Source: Cycas panzhihuaensis (taxonomy: Eukaryota > Cycadophyta). Taken from it: DNA of 64,000 nucleotides. This document shows, one piece after another, positions 1 to 10,965 of the stretch. Position numbers and translations under genes: made by a program. The notes under the pieces were generated by a model, which ran no database searches, was not told the origin of the DNA, and saw only the letters and a list, made by a program, of their open reading frames with translations. Position 1 is the stretch's first letter. Each line of letters opens with the position of its first letter. The stretch spans positions 164,927,741 through 164,991,740 of the forward strand of contig CM041465.1 in assembly GCA_023213395.1 (NCBI GenBank), written 5' to 3'.

Positions 1-8
1 ATCAATCC

Positions 9-862
9 TTGCCGATAATAGTTCGTGGAGACATGAGTTGCCCAACAAAAGGTATGGATAATGTTATCCTGGTTTGTGTTGACAAGTTGATAGGAAGAAT
101 TCAATTGGTGACAGGTCATACAGTAATTTGCATGTATTGGAAAATATCCATGATCTTCCTCAACTCAGTTACATTCTCCACTCTCATCTTTGAGAAGACC
201 AAAATTATAACAGCATATCCTAGAACGGCGCTAGGAAGTTGCTGTCAAAGGAACATAAGGAGGATATCATGTCACCAGGATCTTGCTTATCGAAATCATA
301 TTTCCTTTTGGATAAGTTACATGATTATGAAAGTCAATCAGATTGAAATAATGATCCATGTATGTATATCCATAATCAGGAATCATATGCGTGTGAGTAT
401 CATAGAAATACTCATTATACTTAGTTCATGGAATTCCTTGAGCGACACAGAGAAAGCAAGGTACATCACAGTTACAGTGAACTCTACTCAATAAATCCAT
501 TGCTTCAGGGGAGGATAGTGATGATATCTCATTGCTACATTTGGATAACGATGATATTGCTAATATCTATTTTTTTGGTCACTCACCCCCTAAAGAAAAT
601 GGAAGTAAGCAGTGATAGATGTCTTTGATGAGTACATGCAGATCATGTGCAATTAGCCATCATCCACCACTTGTTTAGCATGTCAAAGGATTCTCAACTA
701 TGTATGAAGCTGAAAGAAGCAAAGCTCGAAGATCGTCAGTTCAAAGGACAGATTCAGAAAGGACACTACAAGGTTGAAAACCAAGACCATGCCCAAGACA
801 TGGTGTTCAAAACCTTTCCAAGATCAAGGCGGTGGAGATTCAAAGAAGACAAAGTGCATTAG
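9..862 (+). pseudogene. Family A gag-like protein, C-terminal part, decayed
   Basis: Two overlapping readings remain: 9-494, which stays open, and a second frame that is clearer around 340-630. Both align with 56340-56990 of element K. The last part (647-862) ends in a basic motif, MVFKTFPRSRRWRFK. It matches IVFKTIPRSKHCKFK in J and IIFRKIPRLRKWKFK in K, and is therefore the most reliable coding signal. I do not recognise a known domain here. Frameshifts and stops make it non-functional. Which frame was ancestral in the middle section is uncertain. Confidence 0.5.
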
Positions 863-984
863 AGTCTGTTGATAGTCATGTCAGCCTTGTCATGTTGTCT
901 TTAATGTCTATAGTCTCAAATTCATGTCAAGTGTCAATGTATGTCAAATTGTCATTTGTTCAAACATTAAACATTAAGGGGAGG

Positions 985-1345
985 TGTTAGAAATAATGTT
1001 TAATGTGTGTGGGTCCTAGAATGATAAGTGATAGTCCTAAGTCTTAGGGTCAAAAGGTCATTATAATACTATGTAAAAGGATATAAGTTTATTGGTCAAG
1101 TTTGTGGTGTAATGCTATTGGTCAGGACAAAGGTATTTGTCCCACATGCATTACTTGGGATGTATTGTCTCCCACCTCTTTGGTATATAAAGGTGGTTGA
1201 GGTAGTATGTAATCACATCACATCAAGGCTCACCTTGAGTCCTTGGTGCTTTTGGTATATTAATACATTCTGATTATATTGTGTGATTCTCTGGATGTTG
1301 ATATTGTTCTTATAGTTGAATGTTCTCCATGTTAAAATCTCAACA
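985..1345 (+). repeat. 3' LTR of family A copy A1
   Basis: It begins TGTTAGAAATAATG directly after the purine tract ATTAAGGGGAGG and ends AAAATCTCAACA. It aligns along its length with the LTRs of K at 53382-53758 and 57254-57626. A TATA box (TATATAAAG) lies at 1184-1192, as in K. Length is 361 bp. Confidence 0.85.
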
Positions 1346-1386
1346 TTTTGGCCTTAGCTGCTTAATGCAAGTGGCTAATCTACCAG

Positions 1387-2611
1387 ATGGATGTGAATAG
1401 CGCCTTTCTCAACAATGATCTTCAAGAGGAGGTATATTTGGAGCAACCTCCTAGTTACATTGTACAAGGCAAAGAGCATTTGGTTTATCACCTCAAGAAG
1501 GCTTTGTATGGTTTAAAACAGGCCCCTAGAGCATGGTACTCAAAAATCAATGATTATTTTTTGAGAGATGGATATTATTGATTCACATCAAATCCTAACT
1601 TGTATATAAAAGTTAGGGAGAACCATGTAGTCTTTGTTGTCTTGTATGTTGATGACTTAGTGATCACTAGAAATGACACTAAGATGATAGAAATTCTCCA
1701 AGGTGATCTTAAGAGGAGTTTTGAGATGACCGATCTTAGACTTCTCCATTATTTCTTAAGCTTTGAGGTATGGCAACAACCAAGTCATATCTTCATTTCC
1801 CAAGCAAAATATTCTTGGAACATTTTGCAGTGCTTCATAATGGAGGACTGCAAACCAACACCTACACCTATGGAGAATGGCACTAAATTAACAATTGATG
1901 AGGAAGCAAAACCAAAAGATCCACTTTGTACTGGCAACTAGTTGATAGCCTAATCTACCTCACCAATACTAGACCGAACATTTCATTTGCAGTTCGATTT
2001 GTTCAAGGTACATGTCTCAGCCTAATTAGAGACATTAGAATGTAGCAAAGTGTGTATCGAGATACATCAAAGGCACATCGCAGCATGGCCTTCAGTATAC
2101 TCATAATAAGAACTTCATCTTAAAGGGGTTCTCAAATTCTGATTGGGTAGGTTGCTAAGATAGCCGCATATTAACCTCGAGATATTGTTTCACCCTTGGT
2201 TCAAGAGTCATTTCATGGAGTTGCAAGAAGCAACCCAATGTTACCTTGTCATCCACGGAAGTAGAGTGCAAAGTTGCAATCAGCACAACTTGTGAGGCTA
2301 TTTGGCTTAGGAGGATTCTTGAAAAGCTTGGACTTGAGCAGGATCACCCCACCAGACTATATTGCGACAATCAAAGCATTCTCAAATTAACCCAGAATTC
2401 AGTTTTCCATGAACAGACCAAGCACATAGAGGTTCATCACCATTTTATTAGGGTGCATGTTCAGAATAGTGAGATCAACCTCTTTTTCAAACCCACAGAC
2501 CAACAGATTGCAGATCTCTTTGCCAAGCCACTTGGTAGAGAGAAGTTTGAGGAATTCAGAGATGGTCTTGGTGTCCGACTTGACATTGTAAACATTAAGG
2601 GAGGGTGTTAA
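1387..2611 (+). pseudogene. Copia pol (reverse transcriptase-RNase H), broken
   Basis: The segment would copy element RNA into DNA and degrade the RNA strand. Visible RT motifs in order are MDVNSAFLN, the [15 protein letters not shown] block, and the catalytic LYVDDLVIT box near 1636-1662. After several stops around 1940-2240, the RNase H end is readable from 2246, with the IYCDNQS-type box (LYCDNQSILKL) and the HIEVHHHFIR segment. Stops at 1579-1581 and 1939-1941 and frame loss from about 1940 to 2240 make it a pseudogene. The 3' end (KPLGREKF...) runs straight into the polypurine tract. Confidence 0.85.
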
Positions 2612-3159
2612 ACCTTTATGTTTACATGTTAAGTAATGTATTTTATATTATTTCATTATTATACTTTATATCAATGTAACTTATCACATAAGTGATAAAG
2701 TGCACACCCACATTCTTTCTAATCACATAACATTGTAACTTAAGGGTCAATGTACCCCTCATGCATCTTGACTCACATGAGAGCCCAAGGGACACTTGTC
2801 CTTCATGCAGTTGTCATATCTTGCATGTTTGACATTCATCAAACATGCAATCTCTCAAAGTCTCTTCTCATAATCTATATATTGAGACCAATTCTCATGT
2901 ATGTAGATATAAGAGTGTGTGTATTGTTATGTTGTTGGTTTGCTAATCAAATATTCTTTTTTATTTGGAGATTGTATCAATTCCTTCTCCTCCATATTGG
3001 CGTCCTTATGCTTGTGATCTCTATGCTCATGCTTGCTCATAGTGTTTATCTCCATACTCGTTCTCATAGATGCTAATCATTTTTATTCTCATAGTATTTT
3101 CTGCTCTCTTTTAGATCCTTAAGGCCTTTGGCTTAATACCCGTTCAAAATTTTCTTACA
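2606..3159 (+). repeat. Probable 3' LTR of Copia N
   Basis: The start TGTTAAACC is fixed by the preceding polypurine tract at about 2591-2605. The end is a guess based on a CA terminus and on the start of leader-like sequence of the next Copia element at about 3160. No other copy is present for comparison. Confidence 0.5.
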
Positions 3160-3460
3160 TCATAAACTTTCCATCAAGTGCAAGATTTCAAGATTTCATT
3201 AAGGATTGTTGAAGATATGAGAAAATTTGTGATTTAAACCCTAGCCGCCCTTTTTTTATTTCAAGTAATTTTTCTCCCAGTTAAAACTTTTTTTCAAAAT
3301 CTAACATCAAATCATTGTACATGAAGTTAATACCTAAATTTTGAGGGGGTTATTTTAAGGTCTTGTACGCCTATACATTTTCTATACATCCATATGGATT
3401 TAGACTATCACAATCATCCAAAAATCAAAATCTGCATTTTTTCTTTTTGAGCACTAAAAA

Positions 3461-4440
3461 TGGCCTCACTTTATTCTTTGGGAGAATCAGATAAGCTAAT
3501 AGGCCAGAATTCTGCTACCTAGAAAATTAAAATAGATGGGATTTTAATTGCCAAGAATACATGGGATATCGTTACTGAAAAAGAAAAGAAACCAACTACT
3601 GATGGTGCAAAAATAGTCAGTTAAGAAGAAAGGGATAGACAAGCTCTAGCTATAGTTACCTTATCCATAAGTGATTCAATCCTAACATATATCAGTGAAG
3701 CCACTTCCTCACTAGAAGCCTAGAAAGCTTTTGCCTCACTTTATAGCCAAAAGAATGAAGCTCATATTATCACTCTGAGAGAACAACTTTATTAGCTTCA
3801 CTTATGAAAGGGCGAACAAGTTACAGACTTTACTACCAAATTGGTAGGAATTAAAGACAATCTAGCCTCTACAAGTGGATCAATATCAAATACTGATATT
3901 GTTTCCCTAACACTTAAGAAATTAGCAAAATTTTTTGATAATTTGGTAAACACTCTTATTGTTGGAGGGCAAACTAGAACCATGTCATTTGATACCTTAT
4001 GCGGTCATCTTCTTCAACAAGAGCAACAAATCCATAGATATGAAGAGGACATAGAAGTCAAAGAAACCTTTGTCTCAAAGCTCAGGATCAGTGATCGAGG
4101 AAGAGGTACAAGAGGAAGATCAATTGATACAAGAATTGGTAGAGGGAGATTTAATAGAGGATCAGGCAAAGGAAGATCATCAAATACATAGGTATGCTAT
4201 CATTGCGAAAGAACTAGTTATATTGCAGTAGAATATAGGACAACAAAAAGACATCCTTGCTATTATTGTGGCAGGTATAGACATCTCTTGAGCAACTGTT
4301 TTTATAAAAGAGTTGACATTTCAAAAGGAAAGCATGTTGAAGGCAACTATAGTAAAGAACAACCCAAGGATGAAGATGAATAAGAGATTGCCTTTGTTGC
4401 TACCCTAGTCTCATGCGCTCGATACAGTGAGTATTGGTTT
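3461..4440 (+). pseudogene. Copia B gag
   Basis: Capsid protein that packages element RNA. It starts MASLYSLGESDKLIG, the same start type as in E, F and G (MASS-L--SDKL). It keeps the TLREQLY and LLQQEQQ blocks, then an RG-rich basic stretch (4093-4190). There are two zinc knuckles. The first (about 4198-4240) is degenerate. The second (about 4258-4300, CYYCGRYRHLLSNC) keeps the CX2CX4HX4C pattern. At least five in-frame stops interrupt it. Confidence 0.85.
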
Positions 4441-4980
4441 GTTGACTCCAACGCCTCAAATCACATGACTAGGAAAGAAGATTGGTTCGAAACCCTGCAG
4501 CCATATCCGACAAACAAAACTGTAGAGTTGGGTGATGATTATTCTTTGAAAATTAAAGGCAAGGAAACCATAGCAATTCAAATCAAGCAAGATGTCAAGA
4601 AAATTCGCAATGTTTTGTTTATTCCAGGTTTGACTAAACATCTTCTTTCTGTATCACAATTAAGAAAGGAGAAACATCAGGTAATTTTTCATGAAGATGG
4701 AAAATGTTATATTCTTGATATTAAAAAAGGAGGAAAAATCATTGCTTAAGGAATAGAAACTGACAATCTTTATAAGTTAGTTTCTATTCCTATTATCTCT
4801 TCTATAAAAACTCTTGTTGTTCAGACTAATGATAATGAAATCTGGCATTCTTGCTATGGACACATTGCAGATGATAGATTAAAAATGCTAAAAAATCTTG
4901 ATATGGTTGATGGATTGCCTACTAATTTCACAATAAATTCCTCTGTCTGTAAAAGCTGCATGTTAAGCAATAACATATAA
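4441..4980 (+). pseudogene. Copia B protease and pre-integrase domain
   Basis: An aspartic protease that would cut the polyprotein. The active-site box reads VDSNASNHMT where Copia proteases have DSGA, so the key Gly is lost. VELGDDYSLKIKG and the NVLFIPGLTKHLLSVSQL block follow. The pre-integrase zinc region (WHSCYGH...CKSCM) ends near 4966. One stop lies at 4747-4749. Confidence 0.8.
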
Positions 4981-5880
4981 TGTCTTCCCAGGAACATAAC
5001 TGGAGATTGAAAGAAAAATTGGAATTGGTTCACAGTGATATATGTAGACCAATCACATCGAACTCTGTAAATGGTGCTAGGTACTTTATTACTTTTATAG
5101 ATGACTTCACCAGAAAAGCTTGGGTGTTTTTCATCTTCAATAAATCTGAAGCTTTTGATTGCTTTCAAGAATTTAAAGCTCAAGTTGAGCTAGAAATTGG
5201 GCACAGAATAAAAATTCTTAGAAGAGATGGAGGTCGAGAATATGTTTCAAATGAATTTTCAATTTTTTGTAAAATTCATAGTATTCTCAGATAAATCACT
5301 ACTCCATACACACCACAATCAAATGGAATAGTTGAAAGACTACACAGAGCTATAACAAAAATGGCTCGTTGCATGATAAAGAAGAAAGATGCCTCAAATA
5401 TATATTGGGTTGAAGCAGTTAATATTGTTGTTTATTTAATAAACATATGTCCTACAAAGGTGCTTGACAAAGTCATTTGAGAGAAAGCATGGACAGGTCG
5501 AAGACTAGACGTAATTCATCTAAGAACCTTTAGAAGAATTGCTTATGTGCATATTCCAACTCAAAAAAGAGCAAAATTAGATGATAAAAGCATTGAATGC
5601 ATTATGGACGAATATAGTACAAAATCAAAAGCCTATTATTGCATAGATGTGAAAATAAAGAAAATCTATGTAAGTGGAGATGTAACCATTGATGAAAGTA
5701 TCTCAATCAATAAAGATACTACCTGTTCTAAAAAAGGCATAATATTGGAGGAAAATGCAGAAACTACTAATAAAAATAGTCCAACTGAGGAAGAATCAAC
5801 TTCTCAGGAAGACACAAAAGAATCAACTTCTCAAGAAGACACATAAGAATCAACTTCTCAAGAAGACACAGAAGAATAAA
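4980..5880 (+). pseudogene. Copia B integrase core and linker
   Basis: The integrase catalytic core is readable. An HSDICRP box is followed by TFIDDFTRKAWVFF, and a second acidic segment reads RRDGGREYVSNEF where functional copies have SDGGGE. After a stop at 5292-5294, the TPQSNGIVERLHR segment and the conserved FR-IAYVHIP block continue. The C-terminal linker is acidic and carries a 27-bp tandem repeat (5793-5873). Confidence 0.85.
5793..5873 (+). repeat. 27-bp tandem repeat, three units
   Basis: Three back-to-back 27-bp units begin at 5793, 5820 and 5847, each starting GAATCAACTTCTCA. They differ at three or four positions. In frame they code for a repeated Glu-Ser-Thr-Ser-Gln-Glu-Asp-Thr peptide in the integrase-RT linker. 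One unit has a stop codon (ACATAA). Confidence 0.95.
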
Positions 5881-6098
5881 AAACATTGCTTGAAGAAGAA
5901 AGACAGGAGAATATCTTAGAAAAAAGATTACCTAAGTGGTATCTAAAAACGGTTGAAGAATCAAAAGGAGATGTGTTTGAGCACAAAACAAAATCTCAAA
6001 GGCATCAAGCTTTGGCCTGTTCAATAGAACCTCAAAGTTTTGAAGACGCCTATCAAAAAATAGAATGGCAAGAAGTCATGAACAAAGAAATTGAATTA

Positions 6099-6614
6099 TG
6101 TATGCTGGCCAATCTACTTCATCTTGATTCATAAAAGAATTCACAGTAGAATAGATAGCACAAGACACAGAATTGAGCATGTAAACCAAACTTCATTATT
6201 ATGAAGGCCCTGCATCTGGTCCTCTCACAACCAGACACAGGCCGGAGCAATGTACAACAAAAGGCGTGTAGTGCAGATGGTCAACAGAAAGAACAAGAGA
6301 GATTCCCAAATCTACACACACATCCTGATGCAAGATGTCGCTATTTCACTTAGTCATTTTAGTTACATTATACATTTGATTATAACTACCATCTATTATA
6401 TAACAGTTTAAACTATTAGCAGCTAATCTCCGCCATTAGATTATCATTTACATCATAATTAAATTATCAAAATGTGAATTGGTCGCAGCTGGCCACACCC
6501 TTGCCTGCAGTCGGTCGCACCGTTGGTCACAACTAGTCGCACCTGGTCATAGTTGGTCACACTTGGTATGACCGACTACTATCAAAATAGTATGTTCCTT
6601 TCTACTCGCACACA
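6099..6614 (-). mobile_element. Solo LTR D1, minus orientation
   Basis: On the minus strand it begins TGTGTGCGAG and ends CCAGCATACA. The flanks are AATTA and AATTC, a 4-of-5 duplication. It is a reverse-orientation homologue of D2 (34913-35471): for example, both contain the block ending in the CCTG(T/C)GTCTGGTTGTG text. It interrupts a Copia RT exactly between NKEIEL and INQNNTW. No internal region is seen, so I read it as a solo LTR. Confidence 0.75.
6481..6585 (-). promoter_or_regulatory. Array of TGACC-type motifs in LTR D1
   Basis: On the minus strand, TGACC/CGACC cores recur about every 10-14 bp near the start of the LTR, where U3 promoter sequence is expected. The homologous part of D2 (about 34970-35100) has the same kind of array. 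TGAC is the core recognised by WRKY and bZIP factors. Enhancer function is inference. Confidence 0.4.
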
Positions 6615-8075
6615 AATTCATAAACCAAAACAACACTTGGGAATTGGTTTCTCTGCCAAAAGATAAATTTGTTGTAGGTTGCAAATGGGTATATAGAATA
6701 AAAGAAAAGCTAGATGGAAGTATTAAAAAGCATAAAACTCGACTTATAGCAAAAGGATATACTCAGACAACAAACATTGACTATGAAGAAACGTTTGCTC
6801 TTATGGCAAAGGTAATAACTATCCACATAGTTATAGTAATGGCAGCCCAACATGGATGGGAACTTGTGCAATTAGATGTAAAAAGTGCCTTTCTAAATGG
6901 TGATATCAGTGAATAAGTCTATATGGAACAACCACTTGGATATATAAAGAAAGGAGAAGAACAACTGGTCTACAGATTAAAAAAGGCATTGTATGGCCTA
7001 AAACAAGCACCTAGAGCTTGGTATGCTAAATTGGATCATAATCTTTGAAAAATTGGTTTTAATAGATGTGAAGTTGATCCAAGTCTTTACATATAAAAAC
7101 AAAAAGACTTGATCACCATAATTGTGACATATGTAAAATTGTCACAGGCGATAATCAAGAAACCATCAGCTAGGTGAAAACACAAATGAAAAATGACTAA
7201 CATGGATGCACTTCACTATTATCTTGCCATAGGAATTAAACAAGCAGAGAGTGGGATCTTTATCTCACAAACCAAGTATGCCAAGAATCTTTTAAAAAGG
7301 TTCAATATGGAAGAATACAATCCATGGGCTACACCTATGGAAGTAGGTTGTGTTCTAAATGCTAGTGAAGACAAATATTAGGAGGCAAATGAAACTCTCT
7401 TAAAAAAACTAGTTGGAAGTCTCATTTACTTAACAACTGCTAGACCAAACATATCTTTCTCTATTGGAGTCATCTCCAAATTCATGTACAATCCAAAAAC
7501 CATTCATTAGAATCCTGCCAAGAGAATCTTAAGGTATATCAAAGGTACTTTGAATCTTGAACTATGATATGTCAAGGTAAATGAACCATGCTTAATTGGA
7601 TTCACTGACTCTAACTTGGCTTTAGAGTTTCAGGAACAAAAATCCACATTAGGATATTACTTCAATCTTGGAACAACCATGACATCATGGAGTAGCAAGA
7701 AACAACCAACAATAGCCCTGTCCTCAACAGAAATGAAGTATAAAGTTGTAGTAAGTGCAACTTGTGAAGCTGTTTGGCTGAGATAGCTCTTGAATGATTT
7801 AAATCAAGGGTGTCAAAAAACAACTACAATCTATTGTGACAATCAAAGGGTGATCAAACTCACCAAAAATCTTGTCTTCCATGCAAGGACCAAACACAAA
7901 AATTCATCATCACTTCATCAAAGAAAAGGTCCAAAACAAAGAGATTGACTTACAATATTGCAGCAATGATCAACAAGTTACAGATATCTTCACAAAACCA
8001 CTGTTAAAAGATAAATTTTAGTATTTCATGGATCTGTTTGGAATGAAGAACAAAAGATAAAACATTAAGGGAGGG

Positions 8076-8311
8076 TGTTAGAATATTAATATTTTATCCT
8101 AAACTTTGTACTATAACATTCTTTATGTAAGTCGAGGGTTAGGTGTCATTGTCCCTCTTTTGTCTTAAGTCGACACTTGTTACATAAATTGACACTTGTC
8201 ATTCATATATAAATCAGTTATGTAAATTTGTTGTATATAAGAGAGATTACCCTCTCTCATCAATCAATGAAGAAAGATTCATTTTCATCATTTTTGGCTT
8301 GTTATCAAACA
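8076..8311 (+). repeat. 3' LTR of Copia B
   Basis: It starts TGTTAGAATATTAATA immediately after the polypurine tract and ends TTATCAAACA. It contains a TATATAAGAGAG stretch near 8234 that could be the TATA region. There is no 5' partner in the window, so the right end is chosen from the CA terminus. Confidence 0.6.
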
Positions 8312-8395
8312 TAGATGGGTACATAGAAATAACAAGGAAAGACTTCAAGAGAGTTCTGTGGAAAAATATAACTCTTGTATTACACTCCAAGGATA

Positions 8396-10035
8396 TAAAC
8401 ATGGTTGGCTAGAAATACCTTACTCTTATAATCTTATGAGTTATGATTTCAGTTGCAAAATGGCCTTCACACAAGCCTTCATGGAATTCATCAAGTATCA
8501 ATGTTGCCTCTTCCTTTTTTAAGCATTTTAAAAGAATATCATCATATCCTTTCCTATACAAATGTCCTTCAATCAAGGCATATGGTTTAGATTTTAATTT
8601 TAAGGATGGCCTTCCCCTTTTGTTTAGGGACTTGGGCAAAAGCCATTCTTGAGGTAGAAGATTATATTTTACAAGAAAAGGTTGAATTCAATAGAATCAT
8701 CAACTCCTTATGCCAAAGTTAAATCACTTGCTTCATATTTTGTTTTTCCTATTCCTCTCCAACTTGCATAAGTTTCTCTATTTCACTTTCTAAAAATTAA
8801 TCGACAAAGACCTTGTCCCTTCATCATCTTGGTTGGTTTGACCTCTAGATCAAATTCTTGGATTTTGGCCAACCATTTAACCCATCTTCTTGTTGGCTCT
8901 ACTTCTTTTAGCATCATTTTAACTAGGGATTGGAATATGTAGGCCATGGTATGATTATGAATAATATAAGGCTTAAAGTCTTCAATTGCTTTCATCAGAG
9001 CGCATGCTTGATTTTCTGTAGTGCTATACCTCAACTAATAATCTTTAAGAGATCTTCTTAGAAATGACACCAATCTTTCTTTTCCTTCATCATCTTTCTG
9101 AACTAGCATAGCAACATAAGCACCTTCTAAGACATATGAATATATAATAAATTCTCTTTCAAAATTAGGGCTCACTAATGTAAGAACCCTAGCAATCCAA
9201 TCCTTGATTTGATGGAAGGCTTCTTTAGCCTCATTGGTCCATTTGAAGTTGACATCCTTGCATAGCAAGCCATTGATGAGCAAGGGTATCCTCACAAAAT
9301 CAAGAATGAATCTCCTCAAAAGGTTTATCCTTGTAAAAAAAGATTGAACCCCTTTTTTATTAGTTGGTAAGGACAAGTTCTTGATAGCTCTAATTGTATC
9401 TAAGTCAACATATGTTCATTTTTTGTCACTATGTGCCCTAAAAATTTTCCAACAATAACTCCAGGTACTATCTTCTTAGGATTTAGTGAAATCCTGTATT
9501 GCCATCATCTTTTGAATACTAACCTCAAATGTTCTATGTGACTTGCTCTTTTCTTGGAGAATACAATCATATCATCTAGATATATCACAATTATCACTTC
9601 AATCAAATCCTTGAAAGCATAGTCCATAGCTCTTTGAAATGTGACTCCTACATTAATCAATCCAAAGGGCATTTTTTCGTTTGCAAATGTCCCCAAGACT
9701 ATCATGAATGTTGTTTTATGCCTATCTTCTTCAACTACTGAAATTTGATTGTAGCTTGAAAAACCGTCTAATAAATACATAAATTCTAAGCCTATGACAA
9801 CATGAAGAATTTGTTCCATCCTTGGCAATGGATAGTTGTCCTTTATAGAGTCTTTATTTAAATTCCTAAAATCAACATAGAGCCAGATATTCGCATTCTT
9901 TTTCTACACAGGTACTAAGCTAGCTACCCATGTTGAAAATCTAACTAGAAAGATGATTCTTGCATCTCTAAGCTTTTGAAGTTCATTCCATATCAAATTT
10001 TAGATTTAGGGTTCATGACACTTCATTTTTATCTA
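8396..10035 (-). mobile_element. Ty3/Gypsy pol fragment, minus strand
   Basis: Reading from 10035 downwards: an RT start (ELQKLRDARIIF), then a KDNYPLPRMEQIL block. FSSYNQI and the catalytic VIYLDDMIVFS box follow near 9570-9600. Next come the RT-RNase H connection (NKKGVQSFF...RRFI), RNase H (LRYSTTENQACAL and KWLAKIQEFDLEV), and the integrase zinc-binding start with the H-EGLCEGHF segment near 8470-8500. The order is that of Gypsy pol. LTRs, gag and the integrase core are missing, so it is a truncated relic. It has several stops. Confidence 0.85.
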
Positions 10036-10053
10036 AGAGGCTTTACTCTTGAT

Positions 10054-10257
10054 TGTTAGAATGTAATGTTTAATCTAGGGTCTCTAGAGGAAGTTCGATG
10101 GTTGTAACCGAAGGACACATGTCATTATGTAATGTGTCGGTTACAAGGTAGTTCAAAGAGGGTTACAAACCCTAATTGTATATATACTCTTGTACTCTCA
10201 ATAATGATAATCAAGCATTCTTCATTCTTGATCTATCATTGAGGCATCCATCCAACA
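10054..10257 (+). repeat. 5' LTR of Copia E
   Basis: It starts TGTTAGAATG and ends CATCCAACA, 204 bp, and is followed at once by a perfect primer-binding site. TATATATACTC near 10182 is a likely TATA region. Confidence 0.85.
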
Positions 10258-10269
10258 TGGTATCAGAGC
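10258..10269 (+). other. Primer-binding site of Copia E (initiator tRNA-Met)
   Basis: TGGTATCAGAGC is the standard plant LTR primer-binding sequence, complementary to the 3' end of initiator tRNA-Met. It directly follows the LTR. Confidence 0.95.
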
Positions 10270-10965
10270 AGGATACTCTGCATGATTAAGAGAGGGTTTC
10301 TTTGAAATTATGAGAAGAAGATGAGTATAGCTTCAGTCAGGGCAAGCTGAAAAAGAAAGGAAAAAGCTTTAGGTGAAGACGGAAGCCAAGAAGGATCCAA
10401 ACAGATTAAAGGACCAATGAAGAAGAGAAATAGCAGAATCGTACAGACTGGTACGAAACCATACGGCTGTACAGACGGGAAAATTTCAAAATCTCAGAAT
10501 AAAGTGAAACTTGGCCAGAATATAGATCTCAACTTCCTCTTCGACTTTTTCTTTTGCATTAAAGGCATCTTGAAGGTCTTTTTCGAATTTTTACCAGTGC
10601 ATGGGTTTGAGGAGAAGGTACTCATTTTCTGGCAAAAATCTCTCAGATTTTCACTCAAAATACTTCTACAATCCTCTATAGATTATATTTGATCAATTTT
10701 GGGCAAGTTTCAAAGATTTTCTATGGAAGATTTTCTTGTTTTAAGCATTTTTGTGAAGAAACCCTGGTCGCCCGTCCTCCTTTTTGAGCCAGTTTTCTCC
10801 CATTTCAAAATTTGTTTTTAGAAAAGGACTACAAATCCTTACTCACCTCATCGAGACCTTCGATTTGAGGTACTTTTTTGTACCATCAGTACAAGTCAAG
10901 TGCCGTATGAAAATCCGTACAATTGTACGGCCTAGGATAGTTTGAACATTATTTTTCTCTCCAAG
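10270..10965 (+). other. Untranslated leader of Copia E with clustered GTAC motifs
   Basis: No convincing coding signal. Two clusters of CGTAC/GTACG words lie at about 10438-10485 and 10877-10933, including the inverted repeat CCGTACAATTGTACGG. Equivalent clusters occur in the leaders of F and G. Confidence 0.6.

Larger units (their letters stand above)
1..1345 (+). mobile_element. Family A LTR element, 3' part (copy A1)
   Basis: This is the downstream end of a non-autonomous LTR retrotransposon that runs off the left edge. It consists of a decayed internal coding region, a purine-rich tract at 969-984 and a 3' LTR at 985-1345. The same order, with similar sequence, recurs in element K (53382-57626), and in minus orientation in element J (51099-62899). 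It sits inside a Copia RT region that begins right after 1345, so it is younger than that Copia element. No protease, reverse transcriptase or integrase is visible in the part present. Confidence 0.8.
1346..3159 (+). mobile_element. Ty1/Copia element N, 3' part
   Basis: Copia reverse transcriptase and RNase H run to about 2602. They are followed by the polypurine tract AACATTAAGGGAGGG and an LTR starting TGTTAAACC at 2606. The upstream half was separated by insertion of family A copy A1. The right end (about 3159, ending TTCTTACA) is inferred, because no second LTR of this element is in the window. Confidence 0.7.
5886..8061 (+). pseudogene. Copia B reverse transcriptase-RNase H, split by an insertion
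   Basis: The RT starts before 6098 (EWQEVMNKEIEL) and resumes at about 6620 (INQNNTWELVSLP) on the far side of solo LTR D1. The [15 protein letters not shown] and [19 protein letters not shown] blocks are present. The catalytic YVDD box is destroyed near 7128-7140. RNase H remains as SSKKQPTIALSSTE and IYCDNQ. Stops and frameshifts are frequent. The region ends at the polypurine tract AACATTAAGGGAGGG (8061-8075). Confidence 0.85.
3160..8311 (+). mobile_element. Ty1/Copia element B, nearly full internal region
   Basis: The order is leader, gag, zinc knuckles, protease, integrase, RT, RNase H, polypurine tract and 3' LTR. The leader (3160-3460) resembles that of Copia E: both have AACCCTAG/GCCGCC-like text followed by TTTTCTCCCA. 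No 5' LTR or primer-binding site was found, so the left end is truncated. The RT region is interrupted by solo LTR D1 at 6099-6614. Many internal stops show long inactivity. The protein is closest to Copia E, F and G in this window. Confidence 0.85.

Noticed and set aside
6094-6619. D1 as an intron or unspliced segment within Copia B
   Set aside because: TG...CA ends, near-matching 5-bp flanks and a homologous copy at 34913-35471 with an exact duplication identify it as an LTR.
10258-10269. Possible tRNA gene signal at the TGGTATCAGAGC sites
   Set aside because: Only the 12-base primer complement is present at each site; no cloverleaf sequence surrounds it.
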